NCBI RefSeq assembly: GCF_002797555.1
Contig: NZ_PGFA01000001.1
Coordinates: 868,001-932,000, forward strand
Direction: 5' to 3'
Length of the DNA stretch: 64,000 nucleotides
Origin: Hymenobacter chitinivorans DSM 11115
GTDB taxonomy: Bacteria; Bacteroidota; Bacteroidia; Cytophagales; Hymenobacteraceae
Numbering within the stretch: position 1 is the stretch's first letter; every line of letters starts with the position of its first letter. Below, piece after piece: positions 34,365 through 43,046 of this stretch. The position numbers and the translations under genes are program-made. The notes under the pieces were generated by a model that saw nothing but the letters and a program-made list of their open reading frames with translations, was not told the DNA's origin and searched no databases.

Positions 34365-35858
34365 ATGTATAAATTTGATATTCCAGCGCAATCCAACTCC
34401 ATCATCAAGGTGATTGGCGTCGGTGGGGGCGGTTCTAATGCCGTGAACCACATGTTCAGCCAAGGCATTAAGGACGTGGAATTCGTGATTTGCAATACCG
34501 ACAAGCAGGCCCTGCACAGCAGCACTGTGCCCAACAAGCTGCAAATCGGCGTGGACCTGACCGAGGGCCTTGGGGCCGGTGCCAACCCCGAGCGGGGCAA
34601 GCAGGCGGCCATTGAGAGCCGGGAGCAAATCCGGGAGCTGCTCAGTAACGGCACCAAGATGGTGTTCATCACGGCCGGCATGGGCGGTGGCACGGGCACC
34701 GGGGCTGCGCCCGTTATTGCCAAAGTGGCCAAGGAGCTGGGCATTCTGACCGTGGGCATCGTTACGGCGCCTTTCCTCTTCGAGGGCAAGAAAAAGCGTC
34801 AGCAGGCCGAGCAAGGCATCAAGGAGCTCAGCGACAACTGCGACACCGTCCTGGTTATTCTCAACGATAAGCTGCGCGAAATATTCGGCAACCTGCCCAT
34901 CCGCTCGGCCTTCGCCAAGGCTGATAACGTGCTGAGCACCGCCGCCAAGTCGATTGCCGAAATCATTACCGTGACGAGCGAAGTCAACGTCGACTTTGAA
35001 GACGTGAAAACGGTGATGAAAGACTCGGGCGCGGCCGTCATGGGCAGTAGCATCACGGAGGGCGAAAACCGCGCCCAGCGCGCCGCTGAGGAGGCCTTGG
35101 CTTCGCCGCTGCTCAACAACACCGATATTCACGGGGCCCAGAAAATCCTGCTCAGCATTATGTCGGGTGACCAGGCCGAGCTGGAAATGGATGAGCTGAC
35201 TGAAATTACGGAGTACATCCAGCACAAAGCCGGGCAGGACGCCGAGGTTATCTTCGGCCACGGCATCGACTCGACGCTGGGCCAGAGCATCCGCGTGACG
35301 GTTATTGCCACCGGCTTTGCTCGCGAGGCGCACAACATCACCACCGGCTACGCCGTGGAAAAGCCTGAGCCGACCGCCGCGCCCGTACCCGATCCGCAGA
35401 TCAACATCTTCGACCGGGAGCGGCAGGACGTGCCGGCTGCGCCGGTAGTGCCTTCGTTTGGAGCCCCGGCCCCCGTGGCCGCCGCGGCTCCGGAGCCGCC
35501 CAAGGTGACTTTTGACCTCGAGACTTCGCCCTACACCGGCTACGTGCCCCCGGTAGCGGCCCCGTCGACGCCAGCGCCCGAGCCCGTCGTGATTCACCAG
35601 CCCGCCCCGGTGCAGCAGCCGGCTCGTCCGTCGTTGGACGCCCGGGCTGAGGAGCGTCGCCGCCGGCTGGAAGGCCTGAGCAACGGCCTGACCAACGACG
35701 CCATCAAGGATCAGCTGGAAACCCCGGCCTATTTGCGGCGGCAGGTGAAGCTCGAAAACGTAGTGCCGTCGAATGAGCGCAATATTTCGCGCTTCAACCT
35801 CTCGGACGACAACGAGCTGCTGGGCGACAACCGCTTCCTGCACGACAACGTCGACTAA
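34365..35858 (+). CDS. ftsZ: Cell division GTPase FtsZ
   Basis: Tubulin-like GTPase forming the Z ring, 497 residues. The GTPase domain (about 10-320) includes GVGGGGSNAVNHM, the tubulin signature GMGGGTGTGAAPVIA and the synergy loop NVDFEDVKTVMKDSG. A proline/alanine-rich linker spans about 335-430. A C-terminal peptide TPAYLRRQ is followed by about 36 further residues, so the FtsA-binding peptide is not at the extreme C-terminus; this is seen in other Bacteroidota. Last gene of the dcw cluster, with a strong terminator after it. Confidence 0.98.
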   Translation: MYKFDIPAQSNSIIKVIGVGGGGSNAVNHMFSQGIKDVEFVICNTDKQALHSSTVPNKLQIGVDLTEGLGAGANPERGKQAAIESREQIRELLSNGTKMVFITAGMGGGTGTGAAPVIAKVAKELGILTVGIVTAPFLFEGKKKRQQAEQGIKELSDNCDTVLVILNDKLREIFGNLPIRSAFAKADNVLSTAAKSIAEIITVTSEVNVDFEDVKTVMKDSGAAVMGSSITEGENRAQRAAEEALASPLLNNTDIHGAQKILLSIMSGDQAELEMDELTEITEYIQHKAGQDAEVIFGHGIDSTLGQSIRVTVIATGFAREAHNITTGYAVEKPEPTAAPVPDPQINIFDRERQDVPAAPVVPSFGAPAPVAAAAPEPPKVTFDLETSPYTGYVPPVAAPSTPAPEPVVIHQPAPVQQPARPSLDARAEERRRRLEGLSNGLTNDAIKDQLETPAYLRRQVKLENVVPSNERNISRFNLSDDNELLGDNRFLHDNVD

Positions 35859-35881
35859 AAGACCCATTGGATAATCAACAG

Positions 35882-35917
35882 AAAAGCCACTCCTGGATTC
35901 GGGAGTGGCTTTTTTTG
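35882..35917 (+). terminator. Rho-independent terminator of the dcw cluster
   Basis: AAAAGCCACTCC (35882-35893) pairs with GGAGTGGCTTTT (35902-35913), short loop, then a T-run to 35917. It lies 23 bp after ftsZ and before the convergent small lipoprotein gene. Confidence 0.9.
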
Positions 35918-35950
35918 TGGGCTTTCGTAATCGGGCGGCCCGAACGAGAC

Positions 35951-36106
35951 CTATTTAACGGCGGCCGTTGAGGCAGAATCGGAAAAGGAGGCGTTGATCG
36001 GGTCCGACAGTTCCCGGTCGGGCGACAGGGTGCGGCTGGCCGTAGTAGAGGACGCCGTGCAGGCTGAGCACAGGGCCAGCAGCACAATCAGCAATTTGCT
36101 TTTCAT
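35951..36106 (-). CDS. Small putative lipoprotein
   Basis: 51 residues from an ATG at 36106: a short hydrophobic signal (KLLIVLLALCSAC), then a Ser/Thr-rich tail. The cysteine at about residue 17, after SA, could be lipidated, though the -3 residue is itself Cys rather than the usual Leu. No known family recognised. It is convergent with ftsZ and lies downstream of the di-heme peroxidase gene's end region on the same strand. Confidence 0.5.
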   Translation of the reverse strand: MKSKLLIVLLALCSACTASSTTASRTLSPDRELSDPINASFSDSASTAAVK

Positions 36107-36275
36107 AGGGGTTAGGAGAGTGAATTGCCAGACTGGCAATAGAGTAGAGCACCGCAGTACTCGGGCGCTAATACGGCTGGGCAGTCCGGATGTTCGGGAA
36201 ATTGCGGCCGGGGGAACGGGCAGCCTTTTCGACCAGCTTATTTGCCGGGAGGTCGGAAACTGAATTTAGTTGCCG

Positions 36276-37421
36276 CTAGGGCTTAAATGGGTCGGAAAAG
36301 CGCTTGTCCTGAATGAAGGTGGAATCGGTGAGGGTGCGCAGGAAGGCAATAACCTGCTTTTTCTGGGTATCACTAAGGCTGAGTTGGGCGCCGTTGCGCT
36401 TGTTGGTAGCCGTTTGCAGGTTCAAGTCCAGATTGGGGCTGTCCTTGGCGACATGGTCACTGTAGTGGTCCAGCACTTCTTCCAGGGTCTGGAAGCGGCC
36501 GTCGTGCATGTAGGGTGCCGTCAGGGCAATGTTGCGCAGGGTAGGGGCGCGCATTTTGCCCCGGTCGGAAGTCAGCCCCGTGACGCTGAAGCGGCCCAGA
36601 TCGGAGGGGTTGGAGTCTAGGCCGTTGTTGAAGAAGTTGGCCGTAGCCCCGCGGGCGTAGTCGGTGGACGAGAAAAGTCGGTTGCCCTCGTTATGACAGT
36701 GCATGCAGTCGGCCCCGGCCACGGGAATTGTAGGGTCGGGATGATTGGAAAACAGGATTCGACCCGCAATTTCCTGGCTATTGAGCTGGACTTCGTCGCG
36801 CAGATACTTGTCGTAGCGGGAGTTGGCCGAAATCAGGGTCCGTTCGAACTGCGCCAGAGCCTTGAGCACATTTTCCTCGGTAATGGTGCGCGAGCCGAAA
36901 GCACTGCGAAACAGCGGCGGATAAAGCTCGGTCTGCTGCAGCTTGCTGACGCCCTCAGTCAGGCTTTGGTGCAGCTCCACGGGGTTTTCGATGGGTTTCA
37001 GAGCCTGAGTTTCCAGGCTAACCGCCGCGCCGTCCCAGTTTAAAGCTGGCTCCCACAAAATATTGGCCAACGACATCGTGCCGCGCGGGTTGGCCACGCC
37101 GTCGACGCCCAGGGCTAGGGCCCGGCCATCGGTAAAGGCCTTGCTCTGCTGGTGGCAGCTGCCGCACGACATGGTATTGTTACGCGAGAGGCGGGGCTCG
37201 TAAAATAGCATCCGGCCCAGGGCCACACCCTCTTCCGTGAGCGGGTTCGTAGCGGGAATCCTAACGTCCTGGGGAAACCCTTTGGGCAAAACCAACTGGT
37301 AGGGCGTCGTCACGACGGGACCTTCCCCCCCGGCTTCTTCCTCAGGCTTACAAGCCGTTATCAGAACCAGTAAAACGCTCGTAGCCAGGAGCCAGGAGCG
37401 GAGGCGAGTAGCAGTTAACAA
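36276..37421 (-). CDS. Di-heme cytochrome c peroxidase / MauG-MbnH family lipoprotein (copy 1)
   Basis: A 381-residue exported di-heme protein. Lipobox ITAC with C24; heme-binding motifs C86-G-S-C-H90 and C239-M-H-C-H243; the family ending APYMHDGRFQTLEEVLDHY is near-identical to the second copy at 39935. The family either reduces hydrogen peroxide or, in MauG/MbnH, oxidises a partner protein. The start is TTG at 37421. It is divergent from the CLC channel gene. Which reaction it performs cannot be decided from sequence. Confidence 0.9.
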   Translation of the reverse strand: MLTATRLRSWLLATSVLLVLITACKPEEEAGGEGPVVTTPYQLVLPKGFPQDVRIPATNPLTEEGVALGRMLFYEPRLSRNNTMSCGSCHQQSKAFTDGRALALGVDGVANPRGTMSLANILWEPALNWDGAAVSLETQALKPIENPVELHQSLTEGVSKLQQTELYPPLFRSAFGSRTITEENVLKALAQFERTLISANSRYDKYLRDEVQLNSQEIAGRILFSNHPDPTIPVAGADCMHCHNEGNRLFSSTDYARGATANFFNNGLDSNPSDLGRFSVTGLTSDRGKMRAPTLRNIALTAPYMHDGRFQTLEEVLDHYSDHVAKDSPNLDLNLQTATNKRNGAQLSLSDTQKKQVIAFLRTLTDSTFIQDKRFSDPFKP

Positions 37422-37591
37422 CCTGAGCAGGCTAACGGTGAGGAAAAGGTCAAGATATTGATTTCTAGCGTAACACCGGTGCTTCGGCGAATGGTTTCGG
37501 GCAGGACAGTAGCTTTTGAATATCCCGCCAGATTCGGGACGGGGCGGCTTTGCGTACCTTCGCCTTTACTCCTCACCTCGCCGTTTGCCGC

Positions 37592-38875
37592 ATGCCCTTT
37601 CGGATAGTGTCCCGCCTATGGGCTGAGTACCGGGCTCTGTTGTCGTTTACGGGGCGTTGGCTGCTGATTAGCGCCGCCGTCGGAGCTTTGGCCGGCACCG
37701 CCTCGGCCGGGTTTCTGGTGGCGCTGGACTGGGTAACAGCCTGGCGTGAAGCCCATTCCTGGATTCTGGCCGCCCTGCCGGTGGGCGGTTTGCTGGTGGG
37801 CCTGCTCTACCACTACTGGGGCCAGCCGGTGGAAGCCGGCAACAACCTGCTGCTCGACGAGATTCACGCGCCCCGGGCCGTGCTGCCGCTGCGCATGGCC
37901 CCGTTGGTGCTGCTGGGTACGCTGCTGACGCACTTGTTCGGGGGCTCAGCCGGGCGCGAGGGCACGGCCGTGCAGATGGGTGGGGCCCTGGCCGACCAGC
38001 TCACCGGCTGGCTTCGGCTGCGCCCCCACGACCGGACGCTGCTGCTCATTGCCGGTATCAGCGCCGGCTTTGCCTCGGTGTTTGGGACGCCCCTGGCCGG
38101 GGCCGTCTTTGGGCTGGAAGTGTTTCTGCTGGGCCGCCTGCGTTACGACGCCATCCTGCCCAGCTTTCTGGCCGCCGCCTGCGCCGACTGGGTTACGCGG
38201 GCCTGGGGCGTGGGCCACACAGCTTATCCGTTGCTGGCGGCCCCCGCGCAGTTTTCGTTGCTGGGTTTGGGCAGCGCCGTGGTGGCCGGAGTGGTTTTTG
38301 GCCTTACAGCCCGGGTCTTTGCCGCTACCACGCACCTGATAAGAGGGTTTTTCAAGCGGTGGCTGAGTTTTGCACCGTTGCGGCCCATGCTGGGCGGAGC
38401 CGTGCTGACATTGCTGGTATGGGCCCTGGGCACAACGGACTACATCGGGCTGGGCATACAGGTTATTGTGCGAGCTTTTGCCGAACCGCTGCCGAGCTAC
38501 GCCTTTGCCCTGAAGCTGCTGCTGACCGCCCTGACGCTGGGTGCTGGCTTTAAGGGCGGGGAAGTCACGCCGCTGTTCTTCATCGGGGCAGCCCTGGGCA
38601 ACGCGCTGGCGCCGGTGCTGCCCTTGCCCATGCCCTTGCTGGCGGGCATGGGCTTCGTGGCCGTATTTGCCGGAGCGGCCAACACGCCCCTGGCCTGCCT
38701 GCTGATGGGGCTGGAGCTGTTTGGGCAGCAGGGCGGGCTGTACATCGGGGTGGCTTGCGTGGTGAGCTACCTGTTTTCCGGGCACCGCGGCATTTACGGG
38801 GCCCAGATGGTGGGGCAGAGCAAGCACGGCCTGTGGGCACGGCAGCAGGGCCGGCGCCTGCGCGACCTACACTAA
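37592..38875 (+). CDS. CLC-family anion channel/transporter, possibly of the fluoride-exporting subgroup
   Basis: Polytopic membrane protein of 427 residues. The gating-glutamate motif GGSAGREGTAVQMGG is present (E123). The classical GSGIPE loop of chloride transporters is absent; that position reads EAGNNLLLDEIH. This combination, with GREGT rather than GREGP, recalls the CLC-F (fluoride/proton antiport) subgroup, but I cannot confirm that. No fluoride riboswitch is visible upstream. The ATG at 37592 is used; the frame is open to 37550. The stop overlaps the convergent barrel gene by 4 bp. Confidence 0.85.
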   Translation: MPFRIVSRLWAEYRALLSFTGRWLLISAAVGALAGTASAGFLVALDWVTAWREAHSWILAALPVGGLLVGLLYHYWGQPVEAGNNLLLDEIHAPRAVLPLRMAPLVLLGTLLTHLFGGSAGREGTAVQMGGALADQLTGWLRLRPHDRTLLLIAGISAGFASVFGTPLAGAVFGLEVFLLGRLRYDAILPSFLAAACADWVTRAWGVGHTAYPLLAAPAQFSLLGLGSAVVAGVVFGLTARVFAATTHLIRGFFKRWLSFAPLRPMLGGAVLTLLVWALGTTDYIGLGIQVIVRAFAEPLPSYAFALKLLLTALTLGAGFKGGEVTPLFFIGAALGNALAPVLPLPMPLLAGMGFVAVFAGAANTPLACLLMGLELFGQQGGLYIGVACVVSYLFSGHRGIYGAQMVGQSKHGLWARQQGRRLRDLH

Positions 38876-39882
38876 GCGCCCGGCGGACGACCTTTGAGCA
38901 GGTACTTGGTTTGCTTGAAGCTGTAGCCCAGGGCAATTACCATCCGGCCGGCGCTGGCGGGGTGGTCGGTGTTGGCAGTATAGAGGGGAAACTGCGCGCT
39001 GGTGTTCAGCGAAAAGTTCTTGTAGTAAATATCCAGGCCCGGGCCCAGCAGGGCGTCGTTCATTTCGTGCTCGTGGGTGAGCTGCCCGTCCAGCATTTCG
39101 CCCTTGGTTTTTTCGTAGTAGAGTTGAACCGAAGGATAAATTTGCCACTTCGAGCCCAGGGCCACGCGGTAAAACAGGTTGGCAAAGCTGGCTGTGCTGG
39201 GCGCCAGGCTGTTGTCGAACTGGTTGCGGGTGGAGCGGCGGTAGCTCGAGTTCAGGCTCAGGCCCACGTTATGCAAGCTGCCGATGTAGTTCAGGTACAC
39301 GAAGCCGTCGGTGGTGCCGGTGCCGGGCTGGTTGAGCATGGGGTAGCGCTGCCCACTAGGGCTGGTCCGCCGGTAGTCGCCGGTCGGTAGCTTGAGGCCG
39401 CCCCCCAGGATGAGCCGGCTCTGCACGCCCATCGTTTCGATGGCCCGAATCAGGTGGTAGCCGGCAAACACGGTGATGTCGCCCAGGCCGGCCGTGTTGA
39501 GCTGGCGGCCGTTGCTCTGGGAGGTGTTCATGACGTAGGGTACAAAGGCGTTCAGCTCCAGTCGTTTGGCTAGAAAATACTTACCCCGCAGCTCCACCAC
39601 GCGGTACGCTTCGTAGTCAGTGGCGTCGCCCTGGTGGTTGTGCCCGTAGCCCGTATCCTGGTTGGGGTGGCTGGGCGCAAAAGGCTGCACGCCCGCCGGA
39701 AAAAACTGGTGCGGCTGCCCGAATTCCTGGTAGCCGTTGAAGATTCGGTAGCGGTGCATCAGCGAAATGCCGCTTTGGTTATCGTAGGGCGTGATGCCCA
39801 TAAAGCAGCCGCAGATGTCGCAGGCGCGGGCAACTGGGCTCAGCAGACCCAGCAGGGCCAGCGTCAGATATAACTGTTTCAT
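38872..39882 (-). CDS. Outer-membrane beta-barrel protein with N-terminal Cys cluster
   Basis: A 336-residue exported protein. Signal peptide 1-20, then CDICGC (C21, C24, C26), a possible metal- or redox-binding patch, and a region rich in His/Gln (GYGHNHQGD). The rest alternates amphipathic strands (ELRGKYFLAKRLELNAFVPYV, SRLILGGGLKLPTGDY) and ends like a transporter-type outer-membrane barrel. It is followed on the same strand by gene order MbnP, peroxidase, barrel, which suggests one operon. The function is inferred to concern copper or heme-linked redox; the substrate is unknown. Confidence 0.75.
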   Translation of the reverse strand: MKQLYLTLALLGLLSPVARACDICGCFMGITPYDNQSGISLMHRYRIFNGYQEFGQPHQFFPAGVQPFAPSHPNQDTGYGHNHQGDATDYEAYRVVELRGKYFLAKRLELNAFVPYVMNTSQSNGRQLNTAGLGDITVFAGYHLIRAIETMGVQSRLILGGGLKLPTGDYRRTSPSGQRYPMLNQPGTGTTDGFVYLNYIGSLHNVGLSLNSSYRRSTRNQFDNSLAPSTASFANLFYRVALGSKWQIYPSVQLYYEKTKGEMLDGQLTHEHEMNDALLGPGLDIYYKNFSLNTSAQFPLYTANTDHPASAGRMVIALGYSFKQTKYLLKGRPPGA

Positions 39883-39934
39883 GAATAGCTGAAAGGAAGG
39901 TGGTAGGCCGGATTAACCAGAATCCGGCCACGCA

Positions 39935-40984
39935 TTACGGTTTTTCCGACAGGCGTTTGTCGGTCAGAAATTGCTCGTCGGTCAGCGTCTGCAGAAACGC
40001 CAGCAAGTCGTCTTTATCCTGTGAGCCTAGGGCTATACCCCGGCTGCCGGCCGCGTTGAGCAGTGGGTCGAGGGTGGGGGAGGGCTGCACACCGCTGGCG
40101 TAGTGGTTGAGCACTTCTTCCAGGGTTTGAAAGCGGCCGTCGTGCATGTAGGGCGCCGTGCGGGCTACGTTGCGCAGCGAGGGCACCTTAAACGTGCCCC
40201 GGTCGGTGGCCAGCTGGGTAATGTGCGCCCGGCCCGAGTCGGCGGCAAACGTGCGGTCCAGGCCGTTGTTGCGGTAGGAATTGTCGGTAAACAAGTCCGT
40301 GCCGTGGCAGGGCGTACATTTCTGGGTCAGCACTGCCAAGCCCCGCAGTTCGGCCGAATTCAAGGTGCCGCCGCTTTCGTGGCGCACGTAGTGGTCGTAG
40401 CGGGAGTTGGCTGAAGTCAGAGCCGCCGTAAACTGCGCCAGCGCTTTGAGCAGCTGGTAGGAGTCAATGGGCGTGGTGCCAAATACCCCGGCAAACCGCT
40501 CCGCGTACGAAGCATCCGCATTGAGCTTGCGGACCACGTTTGCCATCGTCTCATCCATTTCTACCGCGTTAGTGAGCGGCGCAACGGGCATGGTTTCGAT
40601 GTGCACCGAGCCCCCGTCCCAGAGGAAATTACGCTGCCAGCGCAGATTCTGCAGGGCCGGAGCGTTGCGCGTGCCCAGCCGCCCATCGATGCCGTGGCTG
40701 AGGGTGTGGCCGGCGTGGGAAAAGGCCGCGAACTGCTGGTGGCAGCTGCCGCACGAAATGGTCCCGTCCCGGGAAAGGCGCGGGTCGTAGAATAACGCGC
40801 GGCCTAGTTCAAACCCCGCTTTAGTGGGTGGGTTTTGGTCCAAGCCGTAGACGGGCGCCGGAAAATTGCTCGGCAAGATGCTGCCGGGCACCGTTTCGGG
40901 CGCTATTTCTGCCTCGGGCTGGCAGCTGGCCACAAGCAGTGCCACTAGCCCCAGGGCCAGCAGCACCGTGGGTGTGCGTTGCAT
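39935..40984 (-). CDS. Di-heme cytochrome c peroxidase, MbnH-like lipoprotein (copy 2)
   Basis: A 349-residue paralogue of the gene at 36276. Lipobox VASC with C21; heme motifs C78-G-S-C-H82 and C223-T-P-C-H227; the same APYMHDGRFQTLEEVLNHY ending. It starts nine bases after the MbnP-family gene, so the two are almost surely co-transcribed. In methanotrophs MbnH is a di-heme enzyme that oxidises a tryptophan of MbnP to kynurenine, creating a copper site; the adjacency suggests the same partnership here (inference). Confidence 0.9.
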   Translation of the reverse strand: MQRTPTVLLALGLVALLVASCQPEAEIAPETVPGSILPSNFPAPVYGLDQNPPTKAGFELGRALFYDPRLSRDGTISCGSCHQQFAAFSHAGHTLSHGIDGRLGTRNAPALQNLRWQRNFLWDGGSVHIETMPVAPLTNAVEMDETMANVVRKLNADASYAERFAGVFGTTPIDSYQLLKALAQFTAALTSANSRYDHYVRHESGGTLNSAELRGLAVLTQKCTPCHGTDLFTDNSYRNNGLDRTFAADSGRAHITQLATDRGTFKVPSLRNVARTAPYMHDGRFQTLEEVLNHYASGVQPSPTLDPLLNAAGSRGIALGSQDKDDLLAFLQTLTDEQFLTDKRLSEKP

Positions 40985-40993
40985 GGGCCGGCC

Positions 40994-41761
40994 TTAGTTG
41001 GCGTGGATATGGTCGATGCGGAACATGCCGGCCGCGTAATTGTCGGCCAGCTGCACGGCCGCCGCGCCCGGCATGTGGGGCGCGCTGAAGGTGGCAAACC
41101 GCACTTCCGTAGGCCCGGTCAGGATCTTTAGCACGTCGACTTTAAGGTGCATTTCGGGCGCGTGGTCGGTCCGGATCAGCAGCTTGGTGCCGCTCGGGAA
41201 GGCCGGCGACACGGTCCGGATGGCGTTGTTGGGGCCCTCGAAGCCGCCAATGTGGTAGGTAAAAGCCCCCGCACTGGCCTCGGGCGACTTGCCCTCTAGC
41301 TTCAGGAAAATATAGCCCGTGTTCCAGCTCCAGAACATGTCGCTCGGCGACAAAGCGCCCTGCTGGGCCCCGGCCGTATTGCGGGCCGCATCAACCCCGA
41401 TGGTAAAAGTAATACCAGTGTAGTCGCCCACGGGTACTTGGTCCAGGGTCAGCACTTTCGAGTCGGGGCGGGCGGCATCGACCAGGTAGTAGCTTTCGGG
41501 CTGCACGTATTCGCTGCCGTCCTCTTTGCGCAGACGAATATTAGAAATGTAGTAGCGCAGCGTGCTCACCGAGAAATGGTCACCGCTCGGGGTGGAGTAG
41601 TTGGGCGTGGCTGCGTTTAGTACAAGGCTGCTGGCACCCACCACGTGGTCCATTTCAAGGTCAAGCTTGCCCACTTGGGGCTTGGCATCCGCATCTTTTT
41701 TGCAGCTACTGAAGGAAACGGACAGGGCGGCCAGAGCCAGGAAAAGCTGGTAAAATTTCAT
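40994..41761 (-). CDS. MbnP-family copper-binding lipoprotein
   Basis: A 255-residue exported lipoprotein (lipobox FSSC, C20). It carries the MbnP-like domain: STLRYYISNIRL, YYLVDAARPDSKVL and the conserved aromatic motif DMFWSWNTGYIFLKLEG with W144 and W146, one of which could be the oxidised tryptophan. The ATG at 41761 gives a proper signal peptide; an upstream in-frame start at 41800 adds an unlikely leader. Gene order with the MbnH-like peroxidase and the Cys-cluster barrel supports a role in periplasmic or surface copper binding. Confidence 0.85.
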   Translation of the reverse strand: MKFYQLFLALAALSVSFSSCKKDADAKPQVGKLDLEMDHVVGASSLVLNAATPNYSTPSGDHFSVSTLRYYISNIRLRKEDGSEYVQPESYYLVDAARPDSKVLTLDQVPVGDYTGITFTIGVDAARNTAGAQQGALSPSDMFWSWNTGYIFLKLEGKSPEASAGAFTYHIGGFEGPNNAIRTVSPAFPSGTKLLIRTDHAPEMHLKVDVLKILTGPTEVRFATFSAPHMPGAAAVQLADNYAAGMFRIDHIHAN

Positions 41762-41870
41762 CTTCGAAAAACAGGAGTAAAACCAAATGAACGGCAGCAC
41801 GAGGCGCTACTCGGTTAAGAGTAGGGCCAGCGTTGCCTGGCTACTGGGGAAGTAGCCAAACCGGTTGGAA

Positions 41871-42251
41871 TTAAGCCTGGGAAGACGGGGGATGAAAAAT
41901 GCTGTGCGCCGGCGAGAAGCAGTACGACACAGCCGCCAGCCGGCCGAAGCGGGTTGGGGCGGCCGGCCAGATAGCCGGCCCCACTACCAGGGCCCGCAGG
42001 GGTAACACGGCGTCGTATTTCACCTTAGCAAAGCCGCCCGCGGGAGCTTTACTCTCGGACGAGGTGGCTTGGCGCAGCTTTTTCGCCAGGTGGCACTTGC
42101 CGTTGCAGTGCAGCTTCGGTTTGTCCTTGTTAACGCAGAACAGCTCGGTAATCCGCTCCTTGTGCAACTGATAATCCACTACCACCAGCTCCCGACTAAA
42201 CGTCTGGAGCAGAATAAGGGTGGTGAGCAGATAAGCCAGCGTACGTGCCAC
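41871..42251 (-). CDS. Small Cys/His protein found with copper genes, unknown function
   Basis: 126 residues. One hydrophobic N-terminal helix (about 1-17), then a strongly conserved-looking block ELVVVDYQLHKERITELFCVNKDKP...HCNGKCHLAKKL with C39, H48-C49 and C53-H54, a plausible metal site just outside the membrane. I recognise it as a recurrent hypothetical protein of Bacteroidota copper loci, without known activity. It lies about 110 bp upstream of the MbnP gene on the same strand. Confidence 0.75.
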   Translation of the reverse strand: MARTLAYLLTTLILLQTFSRELVVVDYQLHKERITELFCVNKDKPKLHCNGKCHLAKKLRQATSSESKAPAGGFAKVKYDAVLPLRALVVGPAIWPAAPTRFGRLAAVSYCFSPAHSIFHPPSSQA

Positions 42252-42332
42252 AAGGAGAAATCAGTACCGGGAAGAGGGCCAAATATACGGGCTGGGCCCC
42301 AGAAGCGGCTTGGCGCCGACGCGAAATCGGCT

Positions 42333-42860
42333 TTAGGAAGCTACTAGTTGCTCGGCTTGGTCTTTTAACAGCTGCAGATAGAGCGAGTTGTCGAGTTCTC
42401 CGTTGCTGAGCAGGTATTGGTCGAGGCTGGGCAGGCGCACCCGGGCCGGCAGCACCAGCGTCCCGAGGTACATCAGAATGTCGGTCAGGTGGCTCAGCGC
42501 CAGCAGCCCGCCCTGAGTGCCGGCGCTCAGGCCGACCAGGGCCGCTTGTTTGCCCCGAATGCCGCCGGGGTAGGGCAGCCCGTCGATGAAGGACTTGAGC
42601 ACGCCGGGAATCGAGCAGTTGTACTCGGGCACGATAAACACGAGCTTATTGGCCGTTTCGGCCTGCCGCACCAGCTTGTTGAAGGCTTCGTGCTTGCCCG
42701 TATTCTCGTACAGGGCTGAACTGGTAAAGTCGCCGGGCAAGTCGGCCAGGTCTAGAATCTGGTAATCGGCACCCAATTCTTCAAGCAGGCCAGCGTAAAT
42801 GTTGGCAATGCGGCGGGCACGGGAGGCTGGGCGGTTGGTGCCAGCAATGATAGTAATCAT
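42333..42860 (-). CDS. NADPH-dependent FMN reductase-like flavoprotein
   Basis: A 175-residue flavodoxin-fold oxidoreductase. The N-terminal phosphate loop (IIAGTNRPASRARRIA) and the second flavin motif FIVPEYNCSIPGVLKSFIDGLP fit the NADPH-dependent FMN reductase family, as does the ALVGLSAGTQGG loop. It likely reduces FMN or quinone-like substrates in the cytosol. It stands alone on the minus strand, after the sdh terminator. Confidence 0.9.
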   Translation of the reverse strand: MITIIAGTNRPASRARRIANIYAGLLEELGADYQILDLADLPGDFTSSALYENTGKHEAFNKLVRQAETANKLVFIVPEYNCSIPGVLKSFIDGLPYPGGIRGKQAALVGLSAGTQGGLLALSHLTDILMYLGTLVLPARVRLPSLDQYLLSNGELDNSLYLQLLKDQAEQLVAS

Positions 42861-42983
42861 GCGGGAAGAGCAGAAAAGAAGGACGGGCTACAGGGCCGCG
42901 GGGTCGCTAAGCTAGTGCAGTAAGCTACAACTCCCGCAGAATGTTGGGGCGGGGCCCAACAAAGTAGTGCTGGCTACAAAAGA

Positions 42984-43015
42984 AAAGAGCGGAACGAGGC
43001 CTCGTTCCGCTCTTT
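42984..43015 (-). terminator. Terminator of the sdhCAB operon, a perfect palindrome
   Basis: AAAGAGCGGAACGAGG (42984-42999) is followed immediately by its exact complement (43000-43015): a 32-bp perfect palindrome. On the minus strand it is followed by TTTTCTTTTG. It lies 31 bp after sdhB. Confidence 0.85.
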
Positions 43016-43046
43016 CACCGCCCTCGGGCAGCTTGTTTTCCAATCC

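Noticed and set aside
37422..37591. A fluoride riboswitch upstream of the CLC gene
   Set aside because: There is a GGCGAATGG-like stretch, but the conserved CTGATGA pseudoknot partner is missing.
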